Positions 39,364 to 49,881 of a DNA stretch of 64,000 bases are shown here, one piece after another (within the stretch, counting starts at the first letter, position 1; every line of letters starts with the position of its first letter). The notes beneath the pieces were generated by a model. The model saw only the letters and a list, made by a program, of their open reading frames with translations. It made no database searches and was not told the DNA's origin. The translations under genes and the position numbers were made by a program. This stretch comes from Allomuricauda sp. F6463D (lineage in GTDB: Bacteria; Bacteroidota; Bacteroidia; Flavobacteriales; Flavobacteriaceae), in the NCBI RefSeq assembly GCF_023015965.1, contig NZ_JALKAN010000004.1:93886-157885 (forward strand), written 5' to 3'.

Positions 39364-40863
39364 ATGAAACAATTCAAAAATTATAGAATTTACTTCGCTG
39401 CCCTGATTTTGATCATGGGTTGTGAAAGTGCCTTGGAAGAAGATGTGAAGACCTTTTATACCGAAGATACATTTTACCAAACAGAACAAGATGCCAAACT
39501 GGCCATAAACGGTATATATGGACATTTGGGAGCCACTTTCGATGAGACCCTGAATTCCAAAGGACTGTATTTTGCAAATTACTGGACAGCCAATGCTCTT
39601 TTATCGGATGAAGGGGAGACGAGTTTTAATCGAGGAGATGGCTACAACCAACTTTCGGCAATGGCACATACACCGGAGAACACCATAGCACTGGAAATTT
39701 GGTCCAATCTTTATTTAGGTATAAATGCAGCCAATATGGCCATTATCAATATCCCGGATATAGAAATGAACGAGGAGACCAAAGACGATTTATTGGGCGA
39801 AGCCTATTTTTTGCGAGGACTTCTTTATTTTGAATTGGTGCGTTTTTTCGGAGAAGTACCGTTACAGTTAGAACCTCAGACTGTTTTTACGTCCAGTGCA
39901 TTTTTGGGCAGGGCATCAGTCTCTGAAGTCTATTCACAGATTTTTGCAGACTTGACCATTGCAGAAGAACATCTTCCAGAAGAACAAACAGGAATGGACA
40001 ATGGTAGGCCCACTAATTGGTCGGCAAAAGCCTATTTGGCCAAGGCAGCGCTTCAACAAGGAGAAAGCCTTCAGCTTGCCAAGACCAAACTGGAAGATAT
40101 TATGTTAAGTGGACGGTTCGGTCTATGGGAAGATTATGCAGATGTATTCAAGATAGAGAACAACAACGGAAAAGAGGTTCTGTTTGCAATAAGTTTTTTA
40201 GAAGGAACGGATTTGTTCACGACCCTTTGGGAAGGCGGGCATTTGGTATTTAGGACCCTTCCCGGAGGTGTTTACGATGGAAGACCCAATGGAGGAGGGC
40301 TTGAAATACCCACTATGGCCCTCTACGAATCTTTCGATGATGAGGACAGGAGAAAAGAAGTCACTTTTATGTCCGAAGATGTGGTCAACGGAGAATTGGT
40401 GGAGTTTAGTTCCCCACACATTGTAAAGTACTGGGATAGAGTAGCAGAACCCTTGGTAAATAATACGGCCAATGACCTGCAACTTATTCGGTATGCAGAT
40501 ATTCTCTTAATGTATGCCGAGGTATTGAACGAGCAGAATAGTGGCAGCACTCCCGATGCCTTGGATGCTATTAACCAAGTAAGAAGAAGAGCTAGGTTTG
40601 CGGACGGGGTAGAAAGGGATGTACTTCCCGATCTATCGGCAATGGGATATGATGCATTTAAGGAAGCTATATTGGAAGAACGAAAAAAGGAGCTGACATG
40701 GGAGGGTCACCGATGGTTCGATTTGGTTCGATTTGGCAAGTTGGAAGAAAAGGTCTCCGAAGCAAAGCCCGAAGTTCCTGTAGCGGCACGACATTACTTA
40801 TTGCCTATTCCACAAAGGGAAAGGGATATTAACCAAAATTTGTCACAGAACCCAGGTTACTAA
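39364..40863 (+). CDS. SusD/RagB-like surface glycan-binding lipoprotein
   Basis: The 499-residue lipoprotein has the lipobox LILIMGC-ES, an N-terminal SusD-like TPR domain (DTFYQTEQDAKLAINGIYGH), and a C-terminal RagB/SusD domain with RRRARFADG and HRWFDLVRFGKLE. It caps the SusC channel and captures the glycan. It follows SusC directly and is followed by the GH92 gene after 1 bp. Confidence 0.95.
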   Translation: MKQFKNYRIYFAALILIMGCESALEEDVKTFYTEDTFYQTEQDAKLAINGIYGHLGATFDETLNSKGLYFANYWTANALLSDEGETSFNRGDGYNQLSAMAHTPENTIALEIWSNLYLGINAANMAIINIPDIEMNEETKDDLLGEAYFLRGLLYFELVRFFGEVPLQLEPQTVFTSSAFLGRASVSEVYSQIFADLTIAEEHLPEEQTGMDNGRPTNWSAKAYLAKAALQQGESLQLAKTKLEDIMLSGRFGLWEDYADVFKIENNNGKEVLFAISFLEGTDLFTTLWEGGHLVFRTLPGGVYDGRPNGGGLEIPTMALYESFDDEDRRKEVTFMSEDVVNGELVEFSSPHIVKYWDRVAEPLVNNTANDLQLIRYADILLMYAEVLNEQNSGSTPDALDAINQVRRRARFADGVERDVLPDLSAMGYDAFKEAILEERKKELTWEGHRWFDLVRFGKLEEKVSEAKPEVPVAARHYLLPIPQRERDINQNLSQNPGY

Positions 40864-40864
40864 A

Positions 40865-43639
40865 ATGAACAAAAAGTTTTATCAAGGATTAAAAGCAATA
40901 TTTGTAATTTTCCTTGCCCTGACAACTTCAAGGTTGGATGCATCGGAAAACATCGCAGATGAAGCCAGACTAATAGCTTCTTCAGAATTACAAGGGAGTG
41001 AAGTTGCCAATTTAGTCGATGGTGTCATTAGGATGCACGGTATTGGCGAATGGGCCATTAAAGGTGAGCGAAGGGCATGGGGAGCTAATCTGTTGCCATG
41101 GCTTCAAATGGAGTGGGAAAGGGCTCGAAGCATAAATGCCATAGTTATTTATGATCGGCCCGGACTAGACGAACATACAGCAGGCGGCGTCCTAAAATTT
41201 AGTGATGGGTCTATTATCCGTGTAAACACCATCCCGAACAATGGAGATGCTAAAAGAATTGAGTTTCCTGTTAAAACTGTTGAATGGGTGCGTTTTGAGG
41301 TAAACGATGGAGAAGGACTTAACCTAGGACTTTCCGAAATAGAGGTGTTCGCATCACCAACAGACAGCGAAAACCCTTTGTTTTGGGTAAACCCGTTTAT
41401 AGAATCCGCCAAGGGACGTTATTTTTTCTTCACGCCCGGGGCACACCCAATGGGAATGGTAGCTGCAGCTCCTGTAACTCGAAATAAGAATCAATATGGG
41501 GGAGGATACAACTATAACTCTACAGAGGTGTTGGGGTTCGAACAGATTCATGGTTGGTGTCTTTCCGGGATACAGATTATGCCAACATTGGGAAATATAG
41601 ACCCCACTTTGGGTGATCAAGGTTGGAAGTCCAGTTTTAGTCATGATGATGAAATAGCCATGCCCGGATATCAACGCCTATATCTTAAAGAGCACCATGT
41701 GTGGACAGAGCTTACCAGTACCAAACGTACTACCCTGTATCGATTTAAATACACAAAAGCGGACAAGGCCAGTATCTTGACCAATTTAGGAGGGTATTTA
41801 GGGAACTCTACCATGATCAATGCAGATGTTCGCAAGGTCAGTCAAAATGAGTTGGAAGGTTCTTTTGAGTCAGCAGGTAGATTTTGGGGCGGTCCGGAAA
41901 AGGTAAAAGTGTTTTTTGTGATTCAATTTGATAAATCCTTTAAGTCCTTGAATGGTTGGAAGGACAACGAGAACCTAAACAATATCAACTCTGTAAAAGG
42001 CTCCAATGCCATGACCCGAAGGGATTCCGTCGTTTTTGCAGGGATTACCCAGAGCTATTGGGATGCTCCCACTACGGGAATTGCTGCCAATTATGATGTT
42101 GAGGCAGGAGAAGAAGTTCAAATGAAAATTGCCATATCGTACACCTCCGTGGAAAATGCCCGTAAAAATCTTCAAACCGAAGCTCCACATTGGGATTTTG
42201 ACAGTTATAAAGAAGACTCGTTCAAAATTTGGGAAGAACAGCTGGGAAGAATTGCGGTGAAGGGCGGAACAGAGCAACAACGCGTAAAGTTCTATACCGA
42301 CTTATGGCATATCCTATTGGGCAGAAGAATCCTAAATGATGTTAGTGGTGATTATCCAGATTATACCCAGGGAGAACGCCAAGGAAACTTTACCAAGGCC
42401 GATTTAAATGTTAGAACACTGCCAAAGGATAAGGATGGCAAGGCAAAGTTCAACATGTATAATTTTGATGCCCTATGGCTTACCCAATGGAACCTGAACA
42501 TTGTTTGGGGATTGGCTTGGCCCGAGATTTTAGATGATTTTTCGGCCTCCTTGGTCCAATATGCAGATAATGGTGGGTTGCTACCTAGAGGCGCCATTGC
42601 AGGTGGATACTCGTATATAATGACAGGAAACCCGGCAACAAATATGCTGGTGAGTACCTACATGAAAGATCTGATGACCAAAACAAGTCCAAAACACGCG
42701 TTTCAGGTCATGAAAAACAATCACATGCCCGGAGGCATGATGAGCGACTCTGCGGAAGCCCTTGAGTTTTACATTGAAAATGGGTATTGCCCAGGTAATG
42801 CTGGCAAAACATTGGAGTGGGCTTTTCAAGATTGGTCACTGTCCCAGATGGCAAAAAAAATGGGCAGGACAAAGGAACAAGCTTATTTCTCCAAGAGAGC
42901 GGAAGGATGGACCAAATTATTCCACGCCGACTCAAAATTACTATTGCCCAAGGATAAGTCGGGTAATTGGGTACACACAGATTTATTATCTGGTCAAGGT
43001 TGGGTAGAGTCCAACGCATGGCAGGGAACCTGGTCGGTCTCCCATGGCATATCAAAATTGTCGCAGCTTATGGGAGGGAACGAAGCCCTTGCCGATAAGC
43101 TCAATTTTGCCTTTGAGCAGGCCGCTCCCGAAGATTTTGTATTTGGTTATTCCGATGGCTACGTTAGTTATGCCAATCAACCAGGTTGTTCCAATGCGCA
43201 TGTTTTTAACCATGTTCAAAAACCGTGGCTCACACAATATTGGGTGAGAAGGGTAAATGAGCAGGCTTACGGAGCAACAACTGTAGATCAAGGATACGGA
43301 GGCCATGATGAGGACCAAGGTCAGATGAGTGGCGTTAGTGCCTTGATGTCCATGGGGCTTTTTAGCTTAACAGGGAACAATTCGATCACACCGACCTACG
43401 AAATTACGAGTCCCATCTTTGATGAGATAACCATAAAACTTAATCCAACGTACTACGAAGGAGAGGAGTTTACCATCAAAACTTTGGACAACAGCAAGGA
43501 GAATACCTATATCCAAGGGGCGACATTGAACAATAGGCCGCTCCAAAAGTATTGGTTCACGCACAAAGTATTTCAAAAAGGAGGAGAGCTCATTCTACAG
43601 CTAGGGCCCGAACCAAATACCAATTGGGGCATTGAATAG
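40865..43639 (+). CDS. Glycoside hydrolase family 92-type alpha-mannosidase
   Basis: The 924-residue protein has a signal peptide (AIFVIFLALTTSRLDA-S), an N-terminal beta-domain (about 35-165, like F5/8-type), and then the GH92 module with NPFIESAKGRYFFFTPGAHP. Glu651 in TLEWAFQDW is in the place of the catalytic acid. Asp815-Glu816-Asp817 in GGHDEDQGQMS match the base region of GH92. The best-known GH92 motif is GNDDCGQMSAW, so this is a divergent branch. It most likely removes mannose from the polysaccharide. Linkage specificity is unknown. Confidence 0.87.
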   Translation: MNKKFYQGLKAIFVIFLALTTSRLDASENIADEARLIASSELQGSEVANLVDGVIRMHGIGEWAIKGERRAWGANLLPWLQMEWERARSINAIVIYDRPGLDEHTAGGVLKFSDGSIIRVNTIPNNGDAKRIEFPVKTVEWVRFEVNDGEGLNLGLSEIEVFASPTDSENPLFWVNPFIESAKGRYFFFTPGAHPMGMVAAAPVTRNKNQYGGGYNYNSTEVLGFEQIHGWCLSGIQIMPTLGNIDPTLGDQGWKSSFSHDDEIAMPGYQRLYLKEHHVWTELTSTKRTTLYRFKYTKADKASILTNLGGYLGNSTMINADVRKVSQNELEGSFESAGRFWGGPEKVKVFFVIQFDKSFKSLNGWKDNENLNNINSVKGSNAMTRRDSVVFAGITQSYWDAPTTGIAANYDVEAGEEVQMKIAISYTSVENARKNLQTEAPHWDFDSYKEDSFKIWEEQLGRIAVKGGTEQQRVKFYTDLWHILLGRRILNDVSGDYPDYTQGERQGNFTKADLNVRTLPKDKDGKAKFNMYNFDALWLTQWNLNIVWGLAWPEILDDFSASLVQYADNGGLLPRGAIAGGYSYIMTGNPATNMLVSTYMKDLMTKTSPKHAFQVMKNNHMPGGMMSDSAEALEFYIENGYCPGNAGKTLEWAFQDWSLSQMAKKMGRTKEQAYFSKRAEGWTKLFHADSKLLLPKDKSGNWVHTDLLSGQGWVESNAWQGTWSVSHGISKLSQLMGGNEALADKLNFAFEQAAPEDFVFGYSDGYVSYANQPGCSNAHVFNHVQKPWLTQYWVRRVNEQAYGATTVDQGYGGHDEDQGQMSGVSALMSMGLFSLTGNNSITPTYEITSPIFDEITIKLNPTYYEGEEFTIKTLDNSKENTYIQGATLNNRPLQKYWFTHKVFQKGGELILQLGPEPNTNWGIE

Positions 43640-43678
43640 TAAAAATGACGAATAGCTTCCTTAGGGAAGAAGGCAGCA

Positions 43679-46600
43679 ATGAAAAAAAGGAAGGTAACAT
43701 TTGGAATTTGGTCTTTTCCGCTATTGATATTAATGGTCTCCTGTCAGAAGACTGTAGATCAAGGGGAATACCTTTTTGAGCCAATTGCTGCCGAAGCTTC
43801 CGGAATCCATTTTTCCAATGATCTTCCTTTGGATGATGATTTGAATATCCTTAACTATATCTACTATTTCAATGGCGGTGGTGTTGCAGTGGGAGATATA
43901 GATAACGATGGATGGGATGATCTATTTTTTACCGGAAACCAAGTTTCCAATCAACTGTTCCTTAATCAAGGTGGGTTAAAGTTTAAAAATATTACTAAGG
44001 AATCCGGTCTGGCGTCTGAAGGATGGTCTTCTGGTGTGAGCATGGTGGATATTAATACAGATGGTTGGTTGGACATATATGTGTGCAGATCCGGGCATTT
44101 AGATCCTGACCAACGTAAGAACCTGCTTTATATTAACCAAAAGGATGGAACCTTTGTTGAAATGGCCCATGAATATGGTTTAGCAGACCCCGCTTATTCT
44201 ACACAAGCAGCCTTTTTCGATTATGATCTGGACGGTGATCTGGATATGTATTTACTCAACCATATGCACCAAATGACAGGAATGAACAATCCTGTACCAA
44301 GAAAACTGAACGGTGAATCTGAAAGTACCGACAAACTATACAGAAACGATGGTGTGGGGTCATTAGGGCATCCAACGTTTACAGAGGTCTCCCAAGAAGC
44401 AGGTATTACGATTGAGGGATTTGGCCTTGGTGTTGGGATAAGCGATCTAAATCAAGATGGGTACCCCGATATCTATGTGTCCAACGATTTTATTTCCAAT
44501 GATATCCTCTATATCAATCAAGGTGATGGAACATTTATAGATCGGGCCAAGGCATATCTCAACCATCAGAGCCATAATGGCATGGGCAACGATATTGCGG
44601 ATATCAACAACGATGGCCTTACCGATATTTTGGTATTGGATATGTTGCCGTCGGATAATCGCCGCAGAAAGCTAATGCTGAACAAACCCAATTATAACTT
44701 ATTTGAATTCAGTAAAAGTTTGGGATATCAACCCCAATATATGAGAAACACCTTCCAGTTGAACAATGGCAAGCATGCCCCGTTCAGTGAGGTTGGCCAA
44801 CTTATGGGAATAAGTAGCACCGACTGGAGTTGGGGAGGGCTAATGGCAGATTATAATGGTGACGGTCTAAAGGATATGTTCATTACCACGGGCTACTTGA
44901 AAGATATGACCGATCTGGATTTTATTGTATATCGGAGGAAACAGTTCAAATTTAGGACCCGAGAGGAAGCGGACAGTATATATTTGGCCAGTATAAACAA
45001 ATTACCAGAGGTTCCACTCCAAAACTACTTCTATAAGAACAACGGAGGCCTGAATTTTGAAGATACATCATTAAAATGGGCACCAGGGTCGCTAGGATTC
45101 TCAAATGGTGCGGTGTACGCAGACTTGGACAATGATGGAGATTTGGATATTGCGACCAATAATATTAATGGAAAAGCCATTATACTTAAAAACAACTCAC
45201 ACCAACAAGGGGATGGTAAACGAGCTGGTTTAAAACTAAATTTTGAAGGTCCACAAGCCAATCCAAATGGGATAGGGGCGAAAGTATGGGTTTATGCAGA
45301 TGGTAGTGTTCAATTTTTGGAAAACTACACCACACGCGGGTTTCAATCCAGTGTGGCGCCTTCACTGTACTTTGCTTTTCAAGAGCATAAGAAAAAGGAC
45401 AGTCTAGTGGTAGTTTGGCCAGATGGAAAGAGAAAATCTTATGGCAATTCAGTCATGGACTCCATTGCAACACTTCGATATACGGATGCTACCGAAACAG
45501 TCTTGCCAAAAAGGGATATAGAAGAGGGGCGAATTTTTGCAAAGGTGGATGGGTTACTCCAGTTTGAACACCAAGAAATTCCATTTTCAGATTTTGATAT
45601 AGAACCACTTATTCCACAGAAATTCTCTACTAGTGGGCCCTCACTTGCAGTTGCCGATGCAAATGGGGATGGTTTGGATGATATTTTCATCGGAGGCTCG
45701 CATGGCTTTTCCGGTCAACTTCATACACAAACCATAGCTGGGAAATTTATCTCCAATACCATGGAAATAGATGCTGAACACGAAGATGTTGGCAGTTTGT
45801 GGTTTGATGCGGACAATGATGGTGATAATGATCTCTACGTGGTCAGTGGCGGGTCGGAGTTTTCATTGATGAAACCGGGGTATTATCAGGATAGAATGTA
45901 TTTAAATGATGGTCAAGGAAATTTATCCCTGTCCGTTGACGCTTTGCCCAATATGAATACAAGCGGAAGCTGTGTAGTTGTTTCGGACTATGATCAGGAT
46001 GGGGATCTAGATCTTTTTGTTGGGGGAATGGTAGTTCCCGGAAGTTACGGGGTGTCTCCCAAAAGCTATGTATTGGAAAATAATGAAGGCAAATTCTCCG
46101 ATGTAACTTTGATGAAGTTGGGTGAACAACAATTGGGCATGGTCTCCTCGGCACTTTGGACCGATGTGAACAATGATGGCTGGACCGATCTTATGGTTGT
46201 TGGAAAGTGGATGCCGATAACTATTTATCTAAATAAAAAAGGAAGCTTCGAAAAGATAGAATTGCCCATTTCAACAGGTTGGTGGAATAGCATCAATGGT
46301 GGGGATTTTGATAATGATGGGGATACGGATTATATCATTGGAAACCATGGGACAAACAGTGTTTATAGTGCAACAGAAGAATATCCGATGGAGCTATATG
46401 TAGGCGATTTTGATAGGGATGGAAAGATAGACCCACTTATTTCTCAATATAGCTTGAGTCCTGAAGGTGGTTTTAAAAGTTACCCATTGGCATCCAGGGA
46501 TTTATTGGCGGAACAAATGGTTTCCATTAAAAGTACATATAAAAACTATCGTTCCTATGCCGATGTACAAATCAAGGACCTTCTTTTGAACAGTATGGAG

Positions 46601-47173
46601 GAAAACCCTATTAAGAAGGAAGTAAGACAGTTAAAAAGCTTATATGTTGAAAACCTAGGAGAGGGCAAATTCAAATTAAAGGAATTACCAATGAAAGCTC
46701 AATGGGCCCCGGTTATGGGTACCAATATCACTGATTTAGATCAAGATGGCAATCTCGATGCGGTCCTCATTGGAAATTTCTACGATTACGAAGTGGGTTA
46801 TGGGCAGAACGATGCTTTTCTAGGGCTTGTTTTAAAAGGGGATGGCAAAGGGAACTTTGTACCTATGGACCATAAGGCCACTGGGTTTTTAATACACGGG
46901 AATGCCCGGGCCTTGGTCAAAGTTATGGGGCAAGACAAAGAATTTTTGGTGTCCTCACTCAACAGAGATAGTATTCAGGTTCATAAAACCCAGGGAGTGT
47001 TGGGCAATATAATAGAAATTCCAACTAATGCGAAATCTGGGATAATCACTTTAGAAAACGGAATAAAAAGAAAAATAGAATTCTATTACGGTGCGGGCTA
47101 TTTATCACAATCCACCAAAAAGATTGTTTTGCCCAAGAATGCCCAGATAAAATTTAAAACTAACAAAGAATAG
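43679..47173 (+). CDS. FG-GAP/VCBS repeat lipoprotein with an ASPIC/UnbV domain
   Basis: The 1164-residue protein has a lipoprotein signal (LILMVSC-QK), a first block of FG-GAP/VCBS repeats (about 55-490, e.g. GDIDNDGWDDLFF and DLNQDGYPDIYV), an ASPIC/UnbV domain (about 530-600, NGIGAKVWVYADG), and a second repeat block (about 640-1060). The Asp/Asn-rich loops resemble calcium sites of seven-bladed propellers. It is likely surface anchored and binds glycan or a partner. No catalytic motif was seen. Confidence 0.85.
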   Translation: MKKRKVTFGIWSFPLLILMVSCQKTVDQGEYLFEPIAAEASGIHFSNDLPLDDDLNILNYIYYFNGGGVAVGDIDNDGWDDLFFTGNQVSNQLFLNQGGLKFKNITKESGLASEGWSSGVSMVDINTDGWLDIYVCRSGHLDPDQRKNLLYINQKDGTFVEMAHEYGLADPAYSTQAAFFDYDLDGDLDMYLLNHMHQMTGMNNPVPRKLNGESESTDKLYRNDGVGSLGHPTFTEVSQEAGITIEGFGLGVGISDLNQDGYPDIYVSNDFISNDILYINQGDGTFIDRAKAYLNHQSHNGMGNDIADINNDGLTDILVLDMLPSDNRRRKLMLNKPNYNLFEFSKSLGYQPQYMRNTFQLNNGKHAPFSEVGQLMGISSTDWSWGGLMADYNGDGLKDMFITTGYLKDMTDLDFIVYRRKQFKFRTREEADSIYLASINKLPEVPLQNYFYKNNGGLNFEDTSLKWAPGSLGFSNGAVYADLDNDGDLDIATNNINGKAIILKNNSHQQGDGKRAGLKLNFEGPQANPNGIGAKVWVYADGSVQFLENYTTRGFQSSVAPSLYFAFQEHKKKDSLVVVWPDGKRKSYGNSVMDSIATLRYTDATETVLPKRDIEEGRIFAKVDGLLQFEHQEIPFSDFDIEPLIPQKFSTSGPSLAVADANGDGLDDIFIGGSHGFSGQLHTQTIAGKFISNTMEIDAEHEDVGSLWFDADNDGDNDLYVVSGGSEFSLMKPGYYQDRMYLNDGQGNLSLSVDALPNMNTSGSCVVVSDYDQDGDLDLFVGGMVVPGSYGVSPKSYVLENNEGKFSDVTLMKLGEQQLGMVSSALWTDVNNDGWTDLMVVGKWMPITIYLNKKGSFEKIELPISTGWWNSINGGDFDNDGDTDYIIGNHGTNSVYSATEEYPMELYVGDFDRDGKIDPLISQYSLSPEGGFKSYPLASRDLLAEQMVSIKSTYKNYRSYADVQIKDLLLNSMEENPIKKEVRQLKSLYVENLGEGKFKLKELPMKAQWAPVMGTNITDLDQDGNLDAVLIGNFYDYEVGYGQNDAFLGLVLKGDGKGNFVPMDHKATGFLIHGNARALVKVMGQDKEFLVSSLNRDSIQVHKTQGVLGNIIEIPTNAKSGIITLENGIKRKIEFYYGAGYLSQSTKKIVLPKNAQIKFKTNKE

Positions 47174-47180
47174 AGGCTCC

Positions 47181-49868
47181 ATGCAGGATAAAAATACATA
47201 CTATCTTGGTATAGATATAGGAGGCAGTCATTTTGCCATGGGTGTTGTTAATGCCAATTCGATGTCTTTACTAACAGAAACAGTGAATCGCTTTCCAGTG
47301 GATAGTGGATTAACCGCTCTTCCTGTATTGAGGCAATTAATTTCATCCATAAGGCAGACCTTTGAAAATTTCCAAAAACCGATTAATGGAATTGGTGTAT
47401 CCGTGCCCGGTCCGTTCAATTACGAACAAGGTGTTTCACATATAAGAGGGCTAAATAAGTTCGATTCCCTTTATGGGGTAAATCTTAAACTGTTTTTGTG
47501 GGCACATCTGCAGGACACCTTGGAGACTATTGAACAGATAGCCTTTCTTAACGATGCTGATAGTTTTGTACTCGGAGAGACTTATTTCAATAATCTTCAA
47601 ACGGGCAAAGTTTTAGGGGTAACTTTAGGTACAGGAATCGGTTCAGGATTTGTGGTCGATGGAGAAGTAGTCACAATTGACGAGAATATCCCAGACGAGG
47701 GTAACATTTATAACCTTCCCTTTAAAGAGAAAAGAGTAGAAGATTGGATTTCTACCCAATGGTTTCTGGATACTTACTTTAAAGTATTTGGCACGTCCGT
47801 GGACAATGTAAAACATATAGCCGATCAAGCGGAAACCTCTATAAAAGCAAAGGATATATTTGAACGGTACGGACGGTATTTAGGAGAAGTCATAAACTCT
47901 CTTTCGGACTCGTTTAAGCCTGAAGCCATTATTATCGGAGGCAGTATCTCAAAAAGTTATCACTTGTTCAACAACGCATTCGAAGCGTGTTTTACGATTC
48001 CCCCAAGTATTCGAATTACAAAAGGCACGGCCAACGCGGCCATATTAGGTGCCGTTATACATTTAACCATTAAACAGAATAAATTGAACACAAAAAGAAA
48101 AACGGAGCAGTATGTGATGCCAATGCGGGCAGATGAGTCTAAAAAAGGTGAAGGTTATACGGTTTACCCCTCTTTTGAGATTGCAACAGGGACCGTTTCC
48201 ATGGGTGTTGAAAACCTTGTTGATGAACTTCCCAAAGAAGGATGTATTCTCATAGATGGTTATATGGGAGCCTACTGGGAGGAGTTTATGGGGCAACTTA
48301 CCGCTGCCCTTCAAAAAAGGAATGTGGAACATGTCACTTATGATATGGCCTCGGCATATAAGGATGTCGAGAGCATTGAAAAAATGGTAGAACCCTTTTT
48401 GGGCGGGGACGACCCAGTTTTTGGAAAACTTTACCCAGGGAATCTTGAAGATTTTTTTGATGCAGATAAAGTAAAATCAATGCAATGTTTGGAAGGAGCG
48501 TTAAATATTTTTTATGGACCAGGAGCAGCCTTAAGTGGGCAAAATGGAACTATAGTTTATATAGATATACCAAAGAACGAAGTACAGTTCCGTTCCAGAG
48601 CTGGGCAAGTTGCCAATTTGGGTGATGTATTGGTAGAGGATAAAAAACAACAGTACAAGCGAATGTACTTTATAGATTGGCAGGTACTCAATAAACACAA
48701 ACAACAACTTTTAAAGGATATTGATTTTATTATTGATGGGCAGTTTGGAAATAACATCACCTGGTGTACCGGTGATACCTTAAGGGAAGGTCTCCAAGAA
48801 ATGACCTCGCATGCTTTTAGACCAAGACCGTGGTTTTCTCCGGGTATTTGGGGTGGCGATTGGATGAAAGAAAGGTTTGGGGAATTGGCCCAAGATGTTC
48901 CAAATTATGCATGGTCTTTTGAATTGATCGCCCCAGAAAATGGAATTGTGATATCTAAAAATGGGGTAAGACTGGAAGTTTCATTTGACTTTTTAATGTT
49001 CCAGGACAATCAAGGTATTTTAGGTGAGGCAGCAAGTGTATTTGGTACAGAGTTTCCGATTAGGTTTGATTACCTGGATACTGTAAATGGACAGAACCTA
49101 TCCGTACAGTGTCATCCAACTGTAGCGTATATGCGAGAAAATTTTGGACATAATTTTACCCAAGATGAAACATACTATATTCTCGATGCCGAACCAGGGG
49201 CAAAAGTCTATTTGGGATTTAATGAAGGAGTTAAAAAAGAAGAATTCCAAAATGCCTTGGAACAGAGTCATAGCAAAGCAAAACCTATGAACGTTGAGGA
49301 TTACGTCCAAACTTTTAACGCAAACAAGCACGATCTTTTCCTAATACCAAATGGTACGGTGCACTGTTCGGGTATAGGCAATATGGTATTGGAAATTAGC
49401 AGCACCCCTTACATATTTACTTTTAAAATGTACGACTGGATGCGAATGGATTTAGACGGGAAACCAAGACCTTTGAACATAGCCCGTGGTGTACAAAACC
49501 TAAATATGGAATGCCAAGGTGATAGAGTGGAAGCGGAGTATATCTCCAAGCCAGAAGTGTTGCAATCGGGCAATGACTGGAAAATGATTAAACTGCCAAC
49601 ACATCCCAAGCACTTTTATGAAATCAATAGATATGAACTTGATAGTGAAATGACCGTATCGACCAATGGGCAGTGTCATATCCTTAATTTAGTGGAGGGT
49701 ACCAAGATTAGCGTTACGACAAATGGAAGGAGTATGGATGTACACTATGCGGAGACATTTGTGGTGCCGGCCGCCATAGGTAGTTATACCATCAAAAATT
49801 TAGGTGCGGGAACTGCCAAAGTGGTTGAATCCAACGTTAAGCCAGAAATTAGTAAAACGGGTCTATAA
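47181..49868 (+). CDS. Fusion of ROK-family sugar kinase and class I mannose-6-phosphate isomerase
   Basis: The 895-residue protein has a ROK kinase at residues 1-300 (GIDIGGSHFAMGVV, GIGVSVPGPFNYE, VLGVTLGTGIGSGFVVDG; the usual zinc cysteines are absent), then a long middle part (about 310-600) containing a domain similar in outline to nucleoside-kinase folds, then a type I PMI cupin (about 600-895). Zinc ligands are visible: Gln643 and His645 in SVQCHPT, Glu663 in QDETYYILDAEPG, His728 in GTVHCSG. Read together, one chain would turn mannose into mannose-6-phosphate and then fructose-6-phosphate. Both activities are inferred. Confidence 0.82.
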   Translation: MQDKNTYYLGIDIGGSHFAMGVVNANSMSLLTETVNRFPVDSGLTALPVLRQLISSIRQTFENFQKPINGIGVSVPGPFNYEQGVSHIRGLNKFDSLYGVNLKLFLWAHLQDTLETIEQIAFLNDADSFVLGETYFNNLQTGKVLGVTLGTGIGSGFVVDGEVVTIDENIPDEGNIYNLPFKEKRVEDWISTQWFLDTYFKVFGTSVDNVKHIADQAETSIKAKDIFERYGRYLGEVINSLSDSFKPEAIIIGGSISKSYHLFNNAFEACFTIPPSIRITKGTANAAILGAVIHLTIKQNKLNTKRKTEQYVMPMRADESKKGEGYTVYPSFEIATGTVSMGVENLVDELPKEGCILIDGYMGAYWEEFMGQLTAALQKRNVEHVTYDMASAYKDVESIEKMVEPFLGGDDPVFGKLYPGNLEDFFDADKVKSMQCLEGALNIFYGPGAALSGQNGTIVYIDIPKNEVQFRSRAGQVANLGDVLVEDKKQQYKRMYFIDWQVLNKHKQQLLKDIDFIIDGQFGNNITWCTGDTLREGLQEMTSHAFRPRPWFSPGIWGGDWMKERFGELAQDVPNYAWSFELIAPENGIVISKNGVRLEVSFDFLMFQDNQGILGEAASVFGTEFPIRFDYLDTVNGQNLSVQCHPTVAYMRENFGHNFTQDETYYILDAEPGAKVYLGFNEGVKKEEFQNALEQSHSKAKPMNVEDYVQTFNANKHDLFLIPNGTVHCSGIGNMVLEISSTPYIFTFKMYDWMRMDLDGKPRPLNIARGVQNLNMECQGDRVEAEYISKPEVLQSGNDWKMIKLPTHPKHFYEINRYELDSEMTVSTNGQCHILNLVEGTKISVTTNGRSMDVHYAETFVVPAAIGSYTIKNLGAGTAKVVESNVKPEISKTGL

Positions 49869-49881
49869 ACAAGAACAAAGC

